Shown in pieces: positions 44,041 through 52,761 of a stretch of 64,000 nt of DNA. How positions within the stretch are numbered: position 1 is the first letter of the stretch; every line of letters begins with the position of its first letter. The DNA is from Natronococcus pandeyae (GTDB taxonomy: Archaea; Halobacteriota; Halobacteria; Halobacteriales; Natrialbaceae), in NCBI RefSeq assembly GCF_008122205.1, contig NZ_PHNJ01000001.1, positions 124,001 through 188,000 of the forward strand, given 5' to 3'. A program made the translations under genes and the position numbers. The notes beneath the pieces are model-generated. The model was not told the DNA's origin. It saw only the letters and a program-made list of their open reading frames with translations, and searched no databases.

Positions 44041-45069
44041 TTAGCGTCTCTCGAGCCCGACCGCCTCGGCGAGCAGTTCGTGCGAGCGGATCACGTCGCC
44101 GTGGTCGGCGATGAGATTCTGGACGATCACGTCGTCGACGCCGACGCGGTCGGTGAGCTGCTCGAGCAGGTCCCGCATCGTCTCCGGACTCCCCGAGATC
44201 GACCGCGGCCACTCGCCGTCCGGAAGCGGACTCGGCGTCGGCTCGGGGACGCCGCCGAGTTCGTCGATCGCCTCCTCGACCGGTGGCATCGATCCGACGA
44301 CCCCACGCTGCATGCGTTTGTACGACGCTTCGGCCGTCGACCGAAGCCGGGCCGCCTCCTCGTCGGTCTCGGCGCAGGCCGCGTTCACCGCGAGCATCCC
44401 CTGCGGTTCGTCCGGGCCGGCACCGAACTCGGAGGGCTCGAAGTTGTTCCGGTAGGTCTCGAAGGCCCGTTCCGCGAGCTGGGGTCGGATAAACGCCGCA
44501 AAGCAGTATCGAAGTCCGAGTTCGCCGGCGATCTCGGCGCTCGAGGGGCTCGAGCCGAGCACCCAGGCTTCGGGGACGTCGTCGGCCGAACGCGGCAGCG
44601 TGATGTCTGCGTACGGATGGTCGTCGGGAAAGCCGTCGTAAAGGTGGCTCACGGCGGCCTCGACCTTCTCGGCGTGATCCTGATCGGGGTTGCGCTTGCG
44701 TCGCTCGGTCCCCAGCGCGCGGTCGACGGCGGGCATCCCCGTCGCGCGACCGAGACCGAGGTCGACTCGGCCGGGCGCAAGCGCGTCGAGCGAGCTGAAC
44801 GTCTCGGCGACCTTGAACGGGCTGTAGTGGTTGAGCAGAACGGTGCCCGAGCCGACCCGAATCTCGTCGGTCTTCGCCGCGAGGTGGGCGATCAGCACCT
44901 CCGGCGTGGTGCTCGCGATCGAGTCGGCCAGCCCGTGGTGTTCGGCCACCCAGAACCGCTCGTAGCCCAGTTCCTCGGCGACTCGAGCGAATTCGGTGGT
45001 GTGCTCGTAGGCCTCGGTCGCGCTCTCCCCGTCGCGAACGGGCGCCAGATCGACGATCGAGAGGTTCAC
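44041..45069 (-). CDS. LLM-class (luciferase-like) flavin-dependent oxidoreductase
   Basis: A 342-residue TIM-barrel oxidoreductase: FWVAEHHGLADSIASTTPEV, then VGSGTVLLNHYSPFKVAETF and RVDLGLGRATG, the core blocks of the MsnO8-like branch of luciferase-like monooxygenases. Known family members use reduced FMN or F420; haloarchaea have F420. The substrate is unknown. It starts 108 bases before the small membrane-protein gene on the other strand, a divergent arrangement. Confidence 0.88.
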   Translation of the reverse strand: MNLSIVDLAPVRDGESATEAYEHTTEFARVAEELGYERFWVAEHHGLADSIASTTPEVLIAHLAAKTDEIRVGSGTVLLNHYSPFKVAETFSSLDALAPGRVDLGLGRATGMPAVDRALGTERRKRNPDQDHAEKVEAAVSHLYDGFPDDHPYADITLPRSADDVPEAWVLGSSPSSAEIAGELGLRYCFAAFIRPQLAERAFETYRNNFEPSEFGAGPDEPQGMLAVNAACAETDEEAARLRSTAEASYKRMQRGVVGSMPPVEEAIDELGGVPEPTPSPLPDGEWPRSISGSPETMRDLLEQLTDRVGVDDVIVQNLIADHGDVIRSHELLAEAVGLERR

Positions 45070-45177
45070 GACGGTCGGTCGGGGACGCGGGCTGAATAAC
45101 CGTTCGACTCGAGCCAGTACGCGGTTCCGTCGGGCGAACGGGTGAGTGTTTACGTGTCTGAAATCACACCTGTTCGC

Positions 45178-45447
45178 ATGAGAACGAAATCCGGCGGTGG
45201 GAGATCACTCGAGGCGGATCGCGAGGAACTCTACGCCGTCGTCCGCGCCGCCGTCAAAGACGCGCTGCTCGACGTCGTTGGCACCATCGCGCTGCTCGGA
45301 CTCGGCTTGCTTTTCGTCACGACGGGTGCCCGCGGACTGCTCGAGGCGGCCGGGACGACCGGTGCGGTCGTCAGCCTCGCACTCGTCGGACTCGGCTTTG
45401 CGATCGCCGCAGTCGCGCTCGATCTCGTGCCGTCGATCCGCGAGTGA
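45178..45447 (+). CDS. Small two-helix membrane protein
   Basis: An 89-residue protein with a charged N-terminus (MRTKSGGGRSLEADREELYA) and two membrane helices (about 33-52 and 59-80), GTIALLGLGLLFVTTGARGL and VVSLALVGLGFAIAAVALDL. No family is recognised. ATG 45178 is chosen; the frame also opens at 45142 but that segment overlaps the divergent promoter region. The zinc-finger mini-gene follows 52 bases downstream. Confidence 0.65.
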   Translation: MRTKSGGGRSLEADREELYAVVRAAVKDALLDVVGTIALLGLGLLFVTTGARGLLEAAGTTGAVVSLALVGLGFAIAAVALDLVPSIRE

Positions 45448-45499
45448 CCCATCCACAAGAGTCGAAACGGCTACCGTTTTGGGGAGGCTACGCCGAGTC

Positions 45500-45607
45500 G
45501 TGTCCGATCGATCCGATGTGGATTCCCTCGAGTGTGAGTACTGTGGCTCGCGGGTTCCCGTACCGATCTACCGCGAACATCTGCTGAAGGAGTGTTCGGG
45601 GCGCTAA
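45500..45607 (+). CDS. 35-residue zinc-finger-like mini-protein
   Basis: GTG at 45500 opens a 35-codon frame, VSDRSDVDSLECEYCGSRVP followed by VPIYREHLLKECSGR. The spacing CxxC-x10-H-x4-C is that of a single small zinc knuckle. Codon use is normal. It could form a unit with the membrane protein upstream. It is short, so coding remains a prediction. Confidence 0.5.
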   Translation: MSDRSDVDSLECEYCGSRVPVPIYREHLLKECSGR

Positions 45608-45732
45608 CAGCGATTGGTACTGCGAGCACCTCGATGAGTGCGGATCCGGATTGTCAGTTCGAACGATCCCAGCGACGCTGCGATGGCGCGCGCTGGACGA
45701 CGGTGAGCGAGAGCGAACCGTCGTCCAACACT

Positions 45733-45803
45733 GTGCGAGGGATGAGCGAACGAACAGCGTGAGTGAGCGAATCGGCTGGGGAGGGCGTGGCGAACCCGTG
45801 TTG
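45733..45803 (+). repeat. Left arm of a 71-bp inverted repeat
   Basis: This 71-base segment, from GTGCGAGGGATGAGCGAACG to GGCGAACCCGTGTTG, equals the reverse complement of 46189-46259 except at one base. It contains the GGCTGGGGAGGGCGTGGC core also seen at 50100-50125 and, degenerated, at 32119. Flanks outside the arms share weaker similarity. The gap 45608-45847 holds nothing else I can support. Confidence 0.85.
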
Positions 45804-45847
45804 TCAGTGTGAGTGTGTTACGTACAGGCATCGAAGTGACCGTTGCC

Positions 45848-46021
45848 CTACGCAGTCTGCATGTATCCGTCAGCAAACATCAGTACTGCAAAGACCGCTA
45901 TTGCGACGAATAGAATTAGTCCTCCGCTGTAGTCAGTTCCGAAGGCACGCCAAGTGAGGAAGCCTGCAAGAGCCGAAATCAGACACATCGAAAAGAGACG
46001 TTTGTCGGAAGGAGTGTCCAT
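45848..46021 (-). CDS. 57-residue two-helix membrane protein inside the inverted repeat
   Basis: ATG at 46021 opens a 57-codon frame ending TAG at 45848-45850. The protein has a short charged start (MDTPSDKR), a first helix (LFSMCLISALAGFLTW), a turn (RAFGTDYSGG) and a second helix (LILFVAIAVFAVLMFA), then DGYMQTA. The local DNA is clearly lower in G+C than its neighbours. Placed between the arms of a 71-bp inverted repeat, it may be cargo of a small mobile unit, or an ordinary gene between two repeat copies. Confidence 0.5.
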   Translation of the reverse strand: MDTPSDKRLFSMCLISALAGFLTWRAFGTDYSGGLILFVAIAVFAVLMFADGYMQTA

Positions 46022-46188
46022 GTGCTACTGTTGGTTTGTTTGAATATATGCCTTCTCCGATTCGTCCAGTTCGCACCCCTACGTAAGGGACTGAATACGT
46101 CGACTCAGATCGTTTTGAAACCACGTGCTTCGGTACGAACTCATTTTGAGAGATAGAAGGCTGTGATCGGAACCCCTATTTTAACCGG

Positions 46189-46259
46189 CAACACGGGTTC
46201 GCCACGCCCTCCCCAGCCGATTCGCTCACTCACGCCGTTCGTTCGCTCATCCCTCGCAC
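46189..46259 (-). repeat. Right arm of the 71-bp inverted repeat
   Basis: Reverse-complement partner of 45733-45803 with a single mismatch (A/G). Beyond it, 46260-46404 contains further GC-rich sequence with GCTCGCGCCTCACTGCGCTCG-like alternation and no supported gene before the end of arcS. Confidence 0.85.
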
Positions 46260-46404
46260 GATATCGGACCACGGCTCGCGCCTCACTGCGCTCGCCGTCG
46301 TCCAGCGTGCGCCACAGCAACGTGGTCGGATCCCTTCGCTAAAACCCCAAAGGCGGGACCGAGCGGTGGGTTCCTGACGATGAACCGCAAGAAAGCGACG
46401 ACAG

Positions 46405-48156
46405 CTACTTCTCCTCGACGTGACGGATTTCGCAGGCGATGCCGCGCGTGCTCTCGGTCATCTCGCGGCCGAACATCTCGGCGCGGCCGACGCCAAAGGC
46501 CTTCGGCCCCTCGACGACGACCTCGTCTCCCACCCGGATCTCCTCGTCGGCATCGACGACACCCGGCGCGAGCACGCTGCCGTGGGGGACGAAGCCGTTG
46601 ATCTCGACGCGCTTCGTCGGTGCCTCGCTGTCGACCCACCGCTTCGCGCCCTCGAGCGTAAACGACAGCGTGCCGTACTGGGGTACCATCGTCGCCAGCT
46701 GCGTATCGTCGCGATCCCGAACCTGGATCTTCGGGTAGCGACTGGTGGTCTGGATGTCGGAAAAGAGGTCGTCGCCGGCGCCGTCGCCGAGCAGGTAGTC
46801 CGCGATCGCGCGGACGGTGTTGTGTTCGCGCTCGCGTTTGGAATACTTGAGTTCGCCCGAGAGCGCCTGCTGGAGGTTCGCGAGCGACTCGTCGTCCGTC
46901 GGGTGTTCCTCGACGGTGTAGGTGACGTCGAGGTCGAGTTCCTCCTCGACGCGACCGACGATGTCGCGGTAGCCCTCGTCGGGGACGTGCGCGATGATTT
47001 TCGGGTAGTCGTTTCGCTCGAGGTAGCGCTGGAGCACCTGGCTCACGAATCGCTTCTCGTCGTCGGACCAGCGGCCGGTGACGACGGTGTCGTAGTGCTG
47101 GGCCGGGTAGGTCGTCTCGAGTTCCTGCGGGACGACGCCGATGGGGCTGGTCATCGAGACGAGGTGGGCGCGCCACTGGATGGCGTCGTGGAACTGGCGG
47201 TGGCTCTGGGACTCGCTGTAGGGTTTCGCCGCCGAGCAGGGCACTAGCACGAGCGGGTTGGAAAAGCGGTTCTGGTACCGCGTCGTGACGCGGTCGGCGT
47301 AGCGCTGGATCTCGACCCGGCGGAGGGTGTCCTCGGTCGCGGCGTTGATCTGGGCGTCACGGAGGATAGGCGTGCGCTCCTCGAGGTAGCCCCACTGCGA
47401 GTCGAGTTCGCGCATCGCGGCGGTGAGCCACTGGTCGTGGCGGGCCTGGCCCTCGACGTAGTCGCGAAGGCGGCCGTCGCGGATCCGCCGGCGGACGATT
47501 CCTAACTCCGCCTCGAGCGCGTTGATATTGTGCTCGACGCAGTCCTCGCGAGTGAACTCCTCGCGCGGTTTCTGGCAGGCCGGACAGGAGCAGGGCAGTT
47601 CCTCCAGATCCTCGAGGAAGTAGGCCTCGTCGGTCGTCAGATACCGTCCTTCGGTGCCCTTGATCGCGGCGGCCGTCTCGTCGAACAGGTCGACGCCGGC
47701 GTACGCGAGCAGGGCGACGTTTCGCGGCGTTGCGACGCCGGAGAACAGGAGGGCGGTGTCGGCGGGCGTCGCCTCGCGGGCGTTCACGACGGCCTCGACC
47801 AGCGCCGCGCCGTGACCCGTGATCGACTGCACGTCCGAGACGGCGTACGCGTCGGTCCCGTGGTCCGCGGCGCCCTCGCTCGAGACGACGGCGACGCTCG
47901 GGTACTCCACGTCGGGGTAGTCGACGGCGAAGGACTCCTGGACCTCGTCGGCGGTGCCGCCGGGGAACGATCGGTGGGGGAGGACGGTGAGCGCCGAGTC
48001 GTCGCCCTCGGGCACCTCGCGGTTGGCGCTCCAGAGCGAACCCGCGTCCTCGAGCACGTCGTCGACGAGCGCGGGGGTCGTCAGCGAGGACTCGAGGCGG
48101 AGTTCGCCCACGCGCGCGGCCCCGTCGCGTGCGTGTACTTCGAAGTAATCGGTCAT
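46405..48156 (-). CDS. arcS: Archaeosine synthase subunit ArcS (TgtA2)
   Basis: A 583-residue TGT paralogue. It keeps the zinc site of the family (Cys189, Cys191, Cys194 in ELPCSCPACQ and His209) but has the ArcS core PCSAAKPYSESQSHRQFHDA (from 307) and a C-terminal PUA RNA-binding domain (about 505-583; RVEINGFVPHGSVLAPGV). Known role: it adds lysine to preQ0 at tRNA position 15; RaSEA then completes archaeosine. MTDYFEVHARDGAARVGELR at 48156 is the family start; an ATG at 48165 would add three residues, and the much longer frame to 48624 covers another gene. Confidence 0.92.
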   Translation of the reverse strand: MTDYFEVHARDGAARVGELRLESSLTTPALVDDVLEDAGSLWSANREVPEGDDSALTVLPHRSFPGGTADEVQESFAVDYPDVEYPSVAVVSSEGAADHGTDAYAVSDVQSITGHGAALVEAVVNAREATPADTALLFSGVATPRNVALLAYAGVDLFDETAAAIKGTEGRYLTTDEAYFLEDLEELPCSCPACQKPREEFTREDCVEHNINALEAELGIVRRRIRDGRLRDYVEGQARHDQWLTAAMRELDSQWGYLEERTPILRDAQINAATEDTLRRVEIQRYADRVTTRYQNRFSNPLVLVPCSAAKPYSESQSHRQFHDAIQWRAHLVSMTSPIGVVPQELETTYPAQHYDTVVTGRWSDDEKRFVSQVLQRYLERNDYPKIIAHVPDEGYRDIVGRVEEELDLDVTYTVEEHPTDDESLANLQQALSGELKYSKREREHNTVRAIADYLLGDGAGDDLFSDIQTTSRYPKIQVRDRDDTQLATMVPQYGTLSFTLEGAKRWVDSEAPTKRVEINGFVPHGSVLAPGVVDADEEIRVGDEVVVEGPKAFGVGRAEMFGREMTESTRGIACEIRHVEEK

Positions 48157-48206
48157 ACCGGACATCGCGGCGGCGCGCGAAAGAGGTTGTCGATACCACC
48201 CAGCGG

Positions 48207-48611
48207 CTATCGCTCGGAGCGGGCGCTGGCCCCCGACTCGCCGGGCCACAGCGCGACGATCAGGAAGCAACCGCCGAGCGCTCGCGTGGCGGGGACGACC
48301 CACGACTTCAACTCGATCGCGTCGGGGTTCTCGTAGGCTGTCGTCAGCGCGACACGGAGAAACGGACGGGGGGTTACCAGCGCGGGGAGGCCGACGGTGC
48401 CGAAGAGGGGTTTGACGCCGGGCCAGGCGCTCTCCCAGTTCCACACCAGCCAGAGGACGGCGAGTCCCTCGAGTCGGGCCATCGGAAGCGTCCACGGTCG
48501 ACGTTTTCCAGCACCCGAGTTCTCGAACGCGTGGCGCTCTCCCCACGCGACGATTCGGCCGGGAGCGACGATTTCGACGACGGCAATCAGCACGAGCAGT
48601 ACGCGGCGCAT
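48207..48611 (-). CDS. Conserved haloarchaeal membrane protein next to arcS
   Basis: A 134-residue protein beginning MRRVLLVLIAVVEIVAPGRI, a membrane helix, with further hydrophobic segments near 48-60 and 113-125 (RALGGCFLIVALWPG). Between them is a loop PLFGTVGLPALVTPRPFLRV. Function unknown. It lies just upstream of arcS on the same strand with a 50-base gap, so co-transcription is plausible. ATG 48611 is preferred over an in-frame GTG at 48620. Confidence 0.7.
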   Translation of the reverse strand: MRRVLLVLIAVVEIVAPGRIVAWGERHAFENSGAGKRRPWTLPMARLEGLAVLWLVWNWESAWPGVKPLFGTVGLPALVTPRPFLRVALTTAYENPDAIELKSWVVPATRALGGCFLIVALWPGESGASARSER

Positions 48612-48711
48612 ATTCCTCACACACCGGTCGGGAAGAAAAACCTCACACGGCGAGCGGGACGATGTGTGGTCACCCCACAGGGTTCAACTCTGCGGGAGCC
48701 GTATCGCTCGT

Positions 48712-48984
48712 ATGTCGCTACCTCCTGACCGTGATTCGGGGAGTGCGTCCGACTCCGAGGACCCGACCGACGACCGAATCGTCGAGGCGATCCGGAGCGC
48801 GCCACAGCCTGTCGTGAACACGCAGTATCTCGCCGAGGAACTGGACGTCCCGGCCGAGGAACTGATCGTCCCGCTCGAATCGCTGGTCGAAACGGGACGT
48901 CTCGAGCGCCTCGAGGTTCGCGGTCAGGGCAGCCTCTGGTTGCTGTCGCTCGAGGAAGAACTGGAGTCGTCTGATACCCACTGA
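48712..48984 (+). CDS. Small winged-helix-like DNA-binding protein
   Basis: A 90-residue protein with an acidic N-terminal tail and a winged-helix pattern: DRIVEAIRSAPQPVVNTQYL, AEELDVPAEELIVPLESLVE and a wing TGRLERLEVRGQGSLWLLSL. It resembles small haloarchaeal HTH proteins that act as local regulators, but the target is unknown. ATG 48712 is the first in frame after the divergent promoter gap; a longer open frame upstream overlaps the membrane-protein gene on the other strand. Confidence 0.7.
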   Translation: MSLPPDRDSGSASDSEDPTDDRIVEAIRSAPQPVVNTQYLAEELDVPAEELIVPLESLVETGRLERLEVRGQGSLWLLSLEEELESSDTH

Positions 48985-49057
48985 CAGTCGGTGCGCGCTC
49001 GGTCGCACGGCCGTCGTGCGATCGGCCTGTGAACCGTTTCAGTGTGGGGCCTCGCGA

Positions 49058-49414
49058 TCAGGCGCGCTCGAGGAACGTGGCGGTCGCGGACGTGTGTCCG
49101 CTGTTGAACGAGAGAATCTTGACCTGGATGACGTCGGTCGCCTCGAGGCTCTCCGGCAGGTCCTGGACGAAGACGACGAATCCTTCGACCTTGCAGACGG
49201 CGTGGCGTTCGCCGGTGTGGTGGGTCGTGAACTCCTCGATGGCGACCGTTTCGACGTCTCCGATTTCGACCGGCGGCTCGCGCTGCTGGGCGTCCCTGTG
49301 GCGCTGGTAGGATTCTTCCCGTTCGCCGCCGCCACCACGAATTCGACCGACCAGCCACGAAACGAAGAGGAGTCCGACGATACCCCCGAGTACGAGCGAC
49401 GCAACCCCGAGCAT
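49058..49414 (-). CDS. Membrane-anchored TRAM-domain-like protein
   Basis: A 118-residue protein with one N-terminal membrane helix (VASLVLGGIVGLLFVSWLVG), a charged Gly-rich linker (RIRGGGGEREESYQRHRDAQ) and a C-terminal beta-rich domain (about 60-117): ERHAVCKVEGFVVFVQDLPE, then VIQVKILSFNSGHTSATATF. The latter has the look of a TRAM domain, a small OB-fold that binds RNA in archaea. A membrane-anchored RNA-binding protein is inferred; the anchor is unusual for TRAM proteins. Confidence 0.7.
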   Translation of the reverse strand: MLGVASLVLGGIVGLLFVSWLVGRIRGGGGEREESYQRHRDAQQREPPVEIGDVETVAIEEFTTHHTGERHAVCKVEGFVVFVQDLPESLEATDVIQVKILSFNSGHTSATATFLERA

Positions 49415-49565
49415 ACCGCTACTGGGTGTCGCCCACCTCTTTGGTGTTCTGATCCCGGTCTCGAGGCGCTGTCGAATCGTTGCCGTCGGTCAGCAGACGA
49501 GTTTCGGTGCAGCGCGGATCGCTACTCTCGCCTGATTTTATGAGACCCGGGCCGAAAGTATCCGT

Positions 49566-49799
49566 ATGGACGATGTTGACTTCGACGAACTCGTGGCATC
49601 GCTGACACTCCGTGAGGAAAACCAGGCGATCAAGAGCTACCAGAACACGGTGGCAGTCGCCTGTCCGGCCTGTGAGGCCCGGTTCGACGACCTCGTCGTG
49701 TGCAAGGAAAATCCGACGAGCCTCAACCTTTCGAAACAGTTGGATCTCTGTGTGGGGTCGGCGGACGGTCAGGCGGTCCTCTTTACACACAAGAAGTAA
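49566..49799 (+). CDS. Conserved small haloarchaeal protein with a CxxC pair (DUF7385-type)
   Basis: A 77-residue protein, MDDVDFDELVASLTLREENQ, with CPACEARFDDLVVCKENPTS and a later single Cys in LDLCVGSADG. The CPAC knuckle plus later cysteines suggests a zinc-binding fold. I associate it with a conserved haloarchaeal family from memory; function unknown. It is a single gene, with repeat copy B starting about 190 bases downstream. Confidence 0.7.
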   Translation: MDDVDFDELVASLTLREENQAIKSYQNTVAVACPACEARFDDLVVCKENPTSLNLSKQLDLCVGSADGQAVLFTHKK

Positions 49800-49991
49800 C
49801 ACTCCGCAGGGTGATTGCAAGATCACCCGGTGGATCGACCATCGTACCCTCTCCACTGCACACCAGCGAGTGCCGCGTATGCGCGTGTATCAGGACGGCG
49901 ACGGAGAACAGTCGATAGTAGCGCGATTTTGTTATTCAGAATCTGGCCTGAAACTGAGTTGGTCGATTCGGTACCGACAGATGCGGATGGA

Positions 49992-50211
49992 ACGTCCGGT
50001 GTCGAATCCGCAGCCCTCCCCAACCACCGCCGGGTGGGGCTGAAAGGGCAGGCTTTCGCCGTGATAACTACAGAAGCAGACTCCACTCGCACGAACACAC
50101 GGGATAGCCACGCCCTCCCCAGCCGACTCACTCGCTGATGGGCTCACGGCCGCTGGCCGTTCGCCCGTCTGCGGCGCTACGCGCCGCGCTCCGCTCGTTC
50201 GTCCCTCGCAC
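49992..50211 (-). repeat. Dispersed intergenic repeat, copy B
   Basis: In reverse complement, 49992-50140 matches copy A at 32104-32248, and 50100-50211 matches the core of the arms at 45733 and 46189 (GTGCGAGGGA, GAGTCGGCTGGGGAGGGC, GTGGC). It sits in the 686-base gap 49800-50485. The rest of that gap (50212-50485) is GC-rich with many inverted runs such as GGCGCTACGCGCCGCG, then AT-richer, and holds no gene I can support. Confidence 0.75.
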
Positions 50212-50485
50212 ACTGGTGTCGACCGACCTCACTGGCGTTCGGCCGACCGACAGCGCGCGCCACCGCAGCGAGGTTTGGCCAGAACGAACTGAGACATCGT
50301 TCCCGTGTACGGAACGCGAGTTTCACGTGACCTACTGAATAACGAAACCGTGCTACCAACTACTGAGAAGCGTCCGATCGGATCCCCCGTGTAAGCGATA
50401 CCCGGTAGTCGGGGTTTAAGCCGTGTAGAGCTGGTTCTTCCAACGTCATCGATATTCCGCTGGACTTTTACTGGCTGGTGTAGAG

Positions 50486-50818
50486 GTGGCGGACGTGACT
50501 CACTCGATCGGCAGCTCAGGGGGTGGCCGGTCCCGTTGTACTATTGGCCTCGCGGTCGTTCAGACAGTCGCAGATCGTCGGGGGGTCGAGCAGAGCGAAC
50601 TACCGCCGCTGTACGACTGGGTCGATCCGGAGGCGCTGGAGCGCATTTTCGATGCACCAGCGTCCGACCTGGGAGGCGAGCGGCGGTTCGTCTTCGACTA
50701 CGCGGGACATACCATTACCATCCAACAGAAGGATAGACTCTCGATCACCGTGGGCGAGGCGGCAACCGAGCCGACGGCCGAGAGCGACTCCGGTGACGAG
50801 TCTCGTTCCGACGCGTAA
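50486..50818 (+). CDS. HalOD1 output-domain protein
   Basis: A 110-residue protein with a GTG start. Core: IGLAVVQTVADRRGVEQSEL, PPLYDWVDPEALERIFDAPA and a final VFDYAGHTITIQQKDRLSIT, the HalOD1 pattern found as the output module of haloarchaeal signalling proteins and as free-standing small proteins. Its biochemical role is not established. The C-terminal tail is acidic. It stands alone between repeat copy B and tgtA. Confidence 0.8.
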   Translation: MADVTHSIGSSGGGRSRCTIGLAVVQTVADRRGVEQSELPPLYDWVDPEALERIFDAPASDLGGERRFVFDYAGHTITIQQKDRLSITVGEAATEPTAESDSGDESRSDA

Positions 50819-51028
50819 GCCGTACTCCGGGAACCAGTTCGTCTCGAGGTTGGTACCGTCTCAACTGAAACGGCTCACATACCGATCGCACTGTCCGCGG
50901 TTCTCGCTTGCGTCGTTCACGGGTCGCGTTCGCTCCCCGTTCGCGGTCCGCGGTTCTCACTCACTTCGTTCGTTCCGAACCGCGCTCCCCTCGTGCGCTC
51001 GGGTGTGCACTGATAGCCGGTAGCTCCG

Positions 51029-52510
51029 CTAGTCGTAACTCTCGGTCAGGTCGATCAGTTCCACGGTCTCGGGAACTCGCGCGACCACCTCGGTAGGCCA
51101 CCCTCGGTGGCCGAGCGCGAACTCCGTGTCGGGGTTCGTCTCGACCAGTCGAGCCACGCCGTCGGCTGCAGCCTCGAGCGCGGCCCGGTGGGTCCGGGCT
51201 GGAACCTCCGCGGTGAGCGGATAGCTCTTCGAGAGCGCCCGCGGGAACGGGCCGAACGGCGGTTCGACGCGCCAGGAGTCGTCGTACTCGTCTCCGCTCC
51301 CCGGACTGCCCTCCGTGAGAAAGAGCGAGTCGGGGACGTCGAGTCGCTCGAGGCGACGGTGGTGGCGCAGCACTTCGGGCCGGCGGGCGCTCTCGCTGGA
51401 AGTGTAGAAGAACGCACCCTTCGAGACCGGATCGGATCGCTCGAGCTGATCGGCGTGGTCGAGCAGCGTCCGGTAGCCGTCGAGCATCGTCGGATGAGCG
51501 CGGGCGCGCTGTTCGACCAACTCGAGGAGGTTCCCCGCACGGATAGCCTGCTTGATGCGGCGGATCTCCTCGAAGGTCACGTGAAGGTTGTGCGCGGCGA
51601 GTTCCTTCTCGCGTTGCTTGTCCGGGAGTTCGCGGAGTTCGGCGGGACTGTGGGCGGCACAGACCGGACAGGAACAGGGCAGGTAGTCGAGATCGTCGAG
51701 GTGGCGCGTGCCCCGGACGGTCAGGTAGCGATCGTCGCGAGCGTAGAGTGCGTAGGCGGCCGAGTCGAAGAGGTCACACCCCATCGCGACCGCGAGCGCG
51801 AACATCATCGGGTGGCCGGCGCCGAAGAGGTGGACGGGTGCATCAGCGCCGAGTCCGCGCTTAGCGCCGGCGACGGCGTCGATCATGTCGGCGTACCGGT
51901 AGTCGTTCATCAGCGGGACGACCGCACCAACCGGGAAGACGTCGAGGTCTGTCCCCTGGGCGTGGCGACCAGCCTCCTCGCGGAGATCGGGGTAGATCGA
52001 TCCCTGTACGGGAGCGTTGACGAGCATCTCCCCGGTGTCGACGGTTTCGGCGGCCTCGAGGCGTTCCTGGGTGGTCTCGAGTTCGCGTTCGGCCTGCTCG
52101 CGGGAGGCGTCCGGCGGCGTCGGGATGTCGACCGGCGTCCCGATGTCGGATCCGATCGCGTGCTGGAACTCGAGGATCTCCTCGCTGGTGACGTCGATTT
52201 CGCCGTACTCCGCGAGCTGAAACGAGCCGGAGTCGGTCATGATCGCGCCGGGGAAATCGAGCAGTTCGTGGAGCCCGTCCTCGAGGGCAGCCTCGCGGAC
52301 GTCCTCGGTGCCGTAGATGATATACGAGTTCGTGATGAGAATCTCGGCGCCGAACTCCTCGGCGAGCCGACGGGGACTGATCGTATCCAGATTCGGGTTG
52401 ATCACCGGCAGGAGCGCCGGCGTCTCGACGGTTACGTCGGCACGTGGGACGGTGAGTTCACCGATTCGGCCGCCCGCGTCGGTATCTCGGAGTTCGAAGC
52501 ACTCGCGCAT
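51029..52510 (-). CDS. tgtA: Archaeal tRNA-guanine(15) transglycosylase TgtA
   Basis: A 493-residue arcTGT. Catalytic-domain blocks: [38 protein letters not shown] with Asp93, the nucleophile region CDLFDSAAY (Asp249), and zinc ligands Cys279, Cys281, Cys284 with a following His. It exchanges guanine-15 in the D-loop for preQ0, the first tRNA step of archaeosine synthesis. ATG 52510 matches the conserved start; the frame extends to 52588 without family character. It is divergent from the acidic secreted protein at 52762. A PUA domain like that of ArcS is not obvious at its end. Confidence 0.92.
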   Translation of the reverse strand: MRECFELRDTDAGGRIGELTVPRADVTVETPALLPVINPNLDTISPRRLAEEFGAEILITNSYIIYGTEDVREAALEDGLHELLDFPGAIMTDSGSFQLAEYGEIDVTSEEILEFQHAIGSDIGTPVDIPTPPDASREQAERELETTQERLEAAETVDTGEMLVNAPVQGSIYPDLREEAGRHAQGTDLDVFPVGAVVPLMNDYRYADMIDAVAGAKRGLGADAPVHLFGAGHPMMFALAVAMGCDLFDSAAYALYARDDRYLTVRGTRHLDDLDYLPCSCPVCAAHSPAELRELPDKQREKELAAHNLHVTFEEIRRIKQAIRAGNLLELVEQRARAHPTMLDGYRTLLDHADQLERSDPVSKGAFFYTSSESARRPEVLRHHRRLERLDVPDSLFLTEGSPGSGDEYDDSWRVEPPFGPFPRALSKSYPLTAEVPARTHRAALEAAADGVARLVETNPDTEFALGHRGWPTEVVARVPETVELIDLTESYD

Positions 52511-52678
52511 CGACCGTGTGTTGGCGAGGACGTCGGTAAACGTTCCGTTCTCCCGGAGTCGAAATACCGGGGTAGCAACCGCAAGCACAATGCCAATATC
52601 GACCGATCGGAGCGCGCGTACAGCGTCTATGACTGTAATCGAAGCCGATACGATGAACGAGAGGTTACGACCGTTGCA

Positions 52679-52761
52679 CGGTTTCTAATCGTAATTTTCT
52701 CGGAGATAATGCCGTAACAGTCGTCTTGTTTTACTCTGGTCTTGGCTGTACCGTTGAGCGC
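52679..52761 (+). repeat. 5' region shared with the second acidic-protein gene (copy 1)
   Basis: The 83 bases before the ATG at 52762 align without gaps to 54571-54653, with six substitutions. Shared blocks are CGGTTTCTAAT, ATTTTCTCGGAGATAATG and TTTTACTCTGGTCTTGGCTG. The promoter is probably inside. Weaker similarity extends further upstream, near AGTCGCAAGCACAA, so the duplication seems to include part of the tgtA 5' region. Confidence 0.8.
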
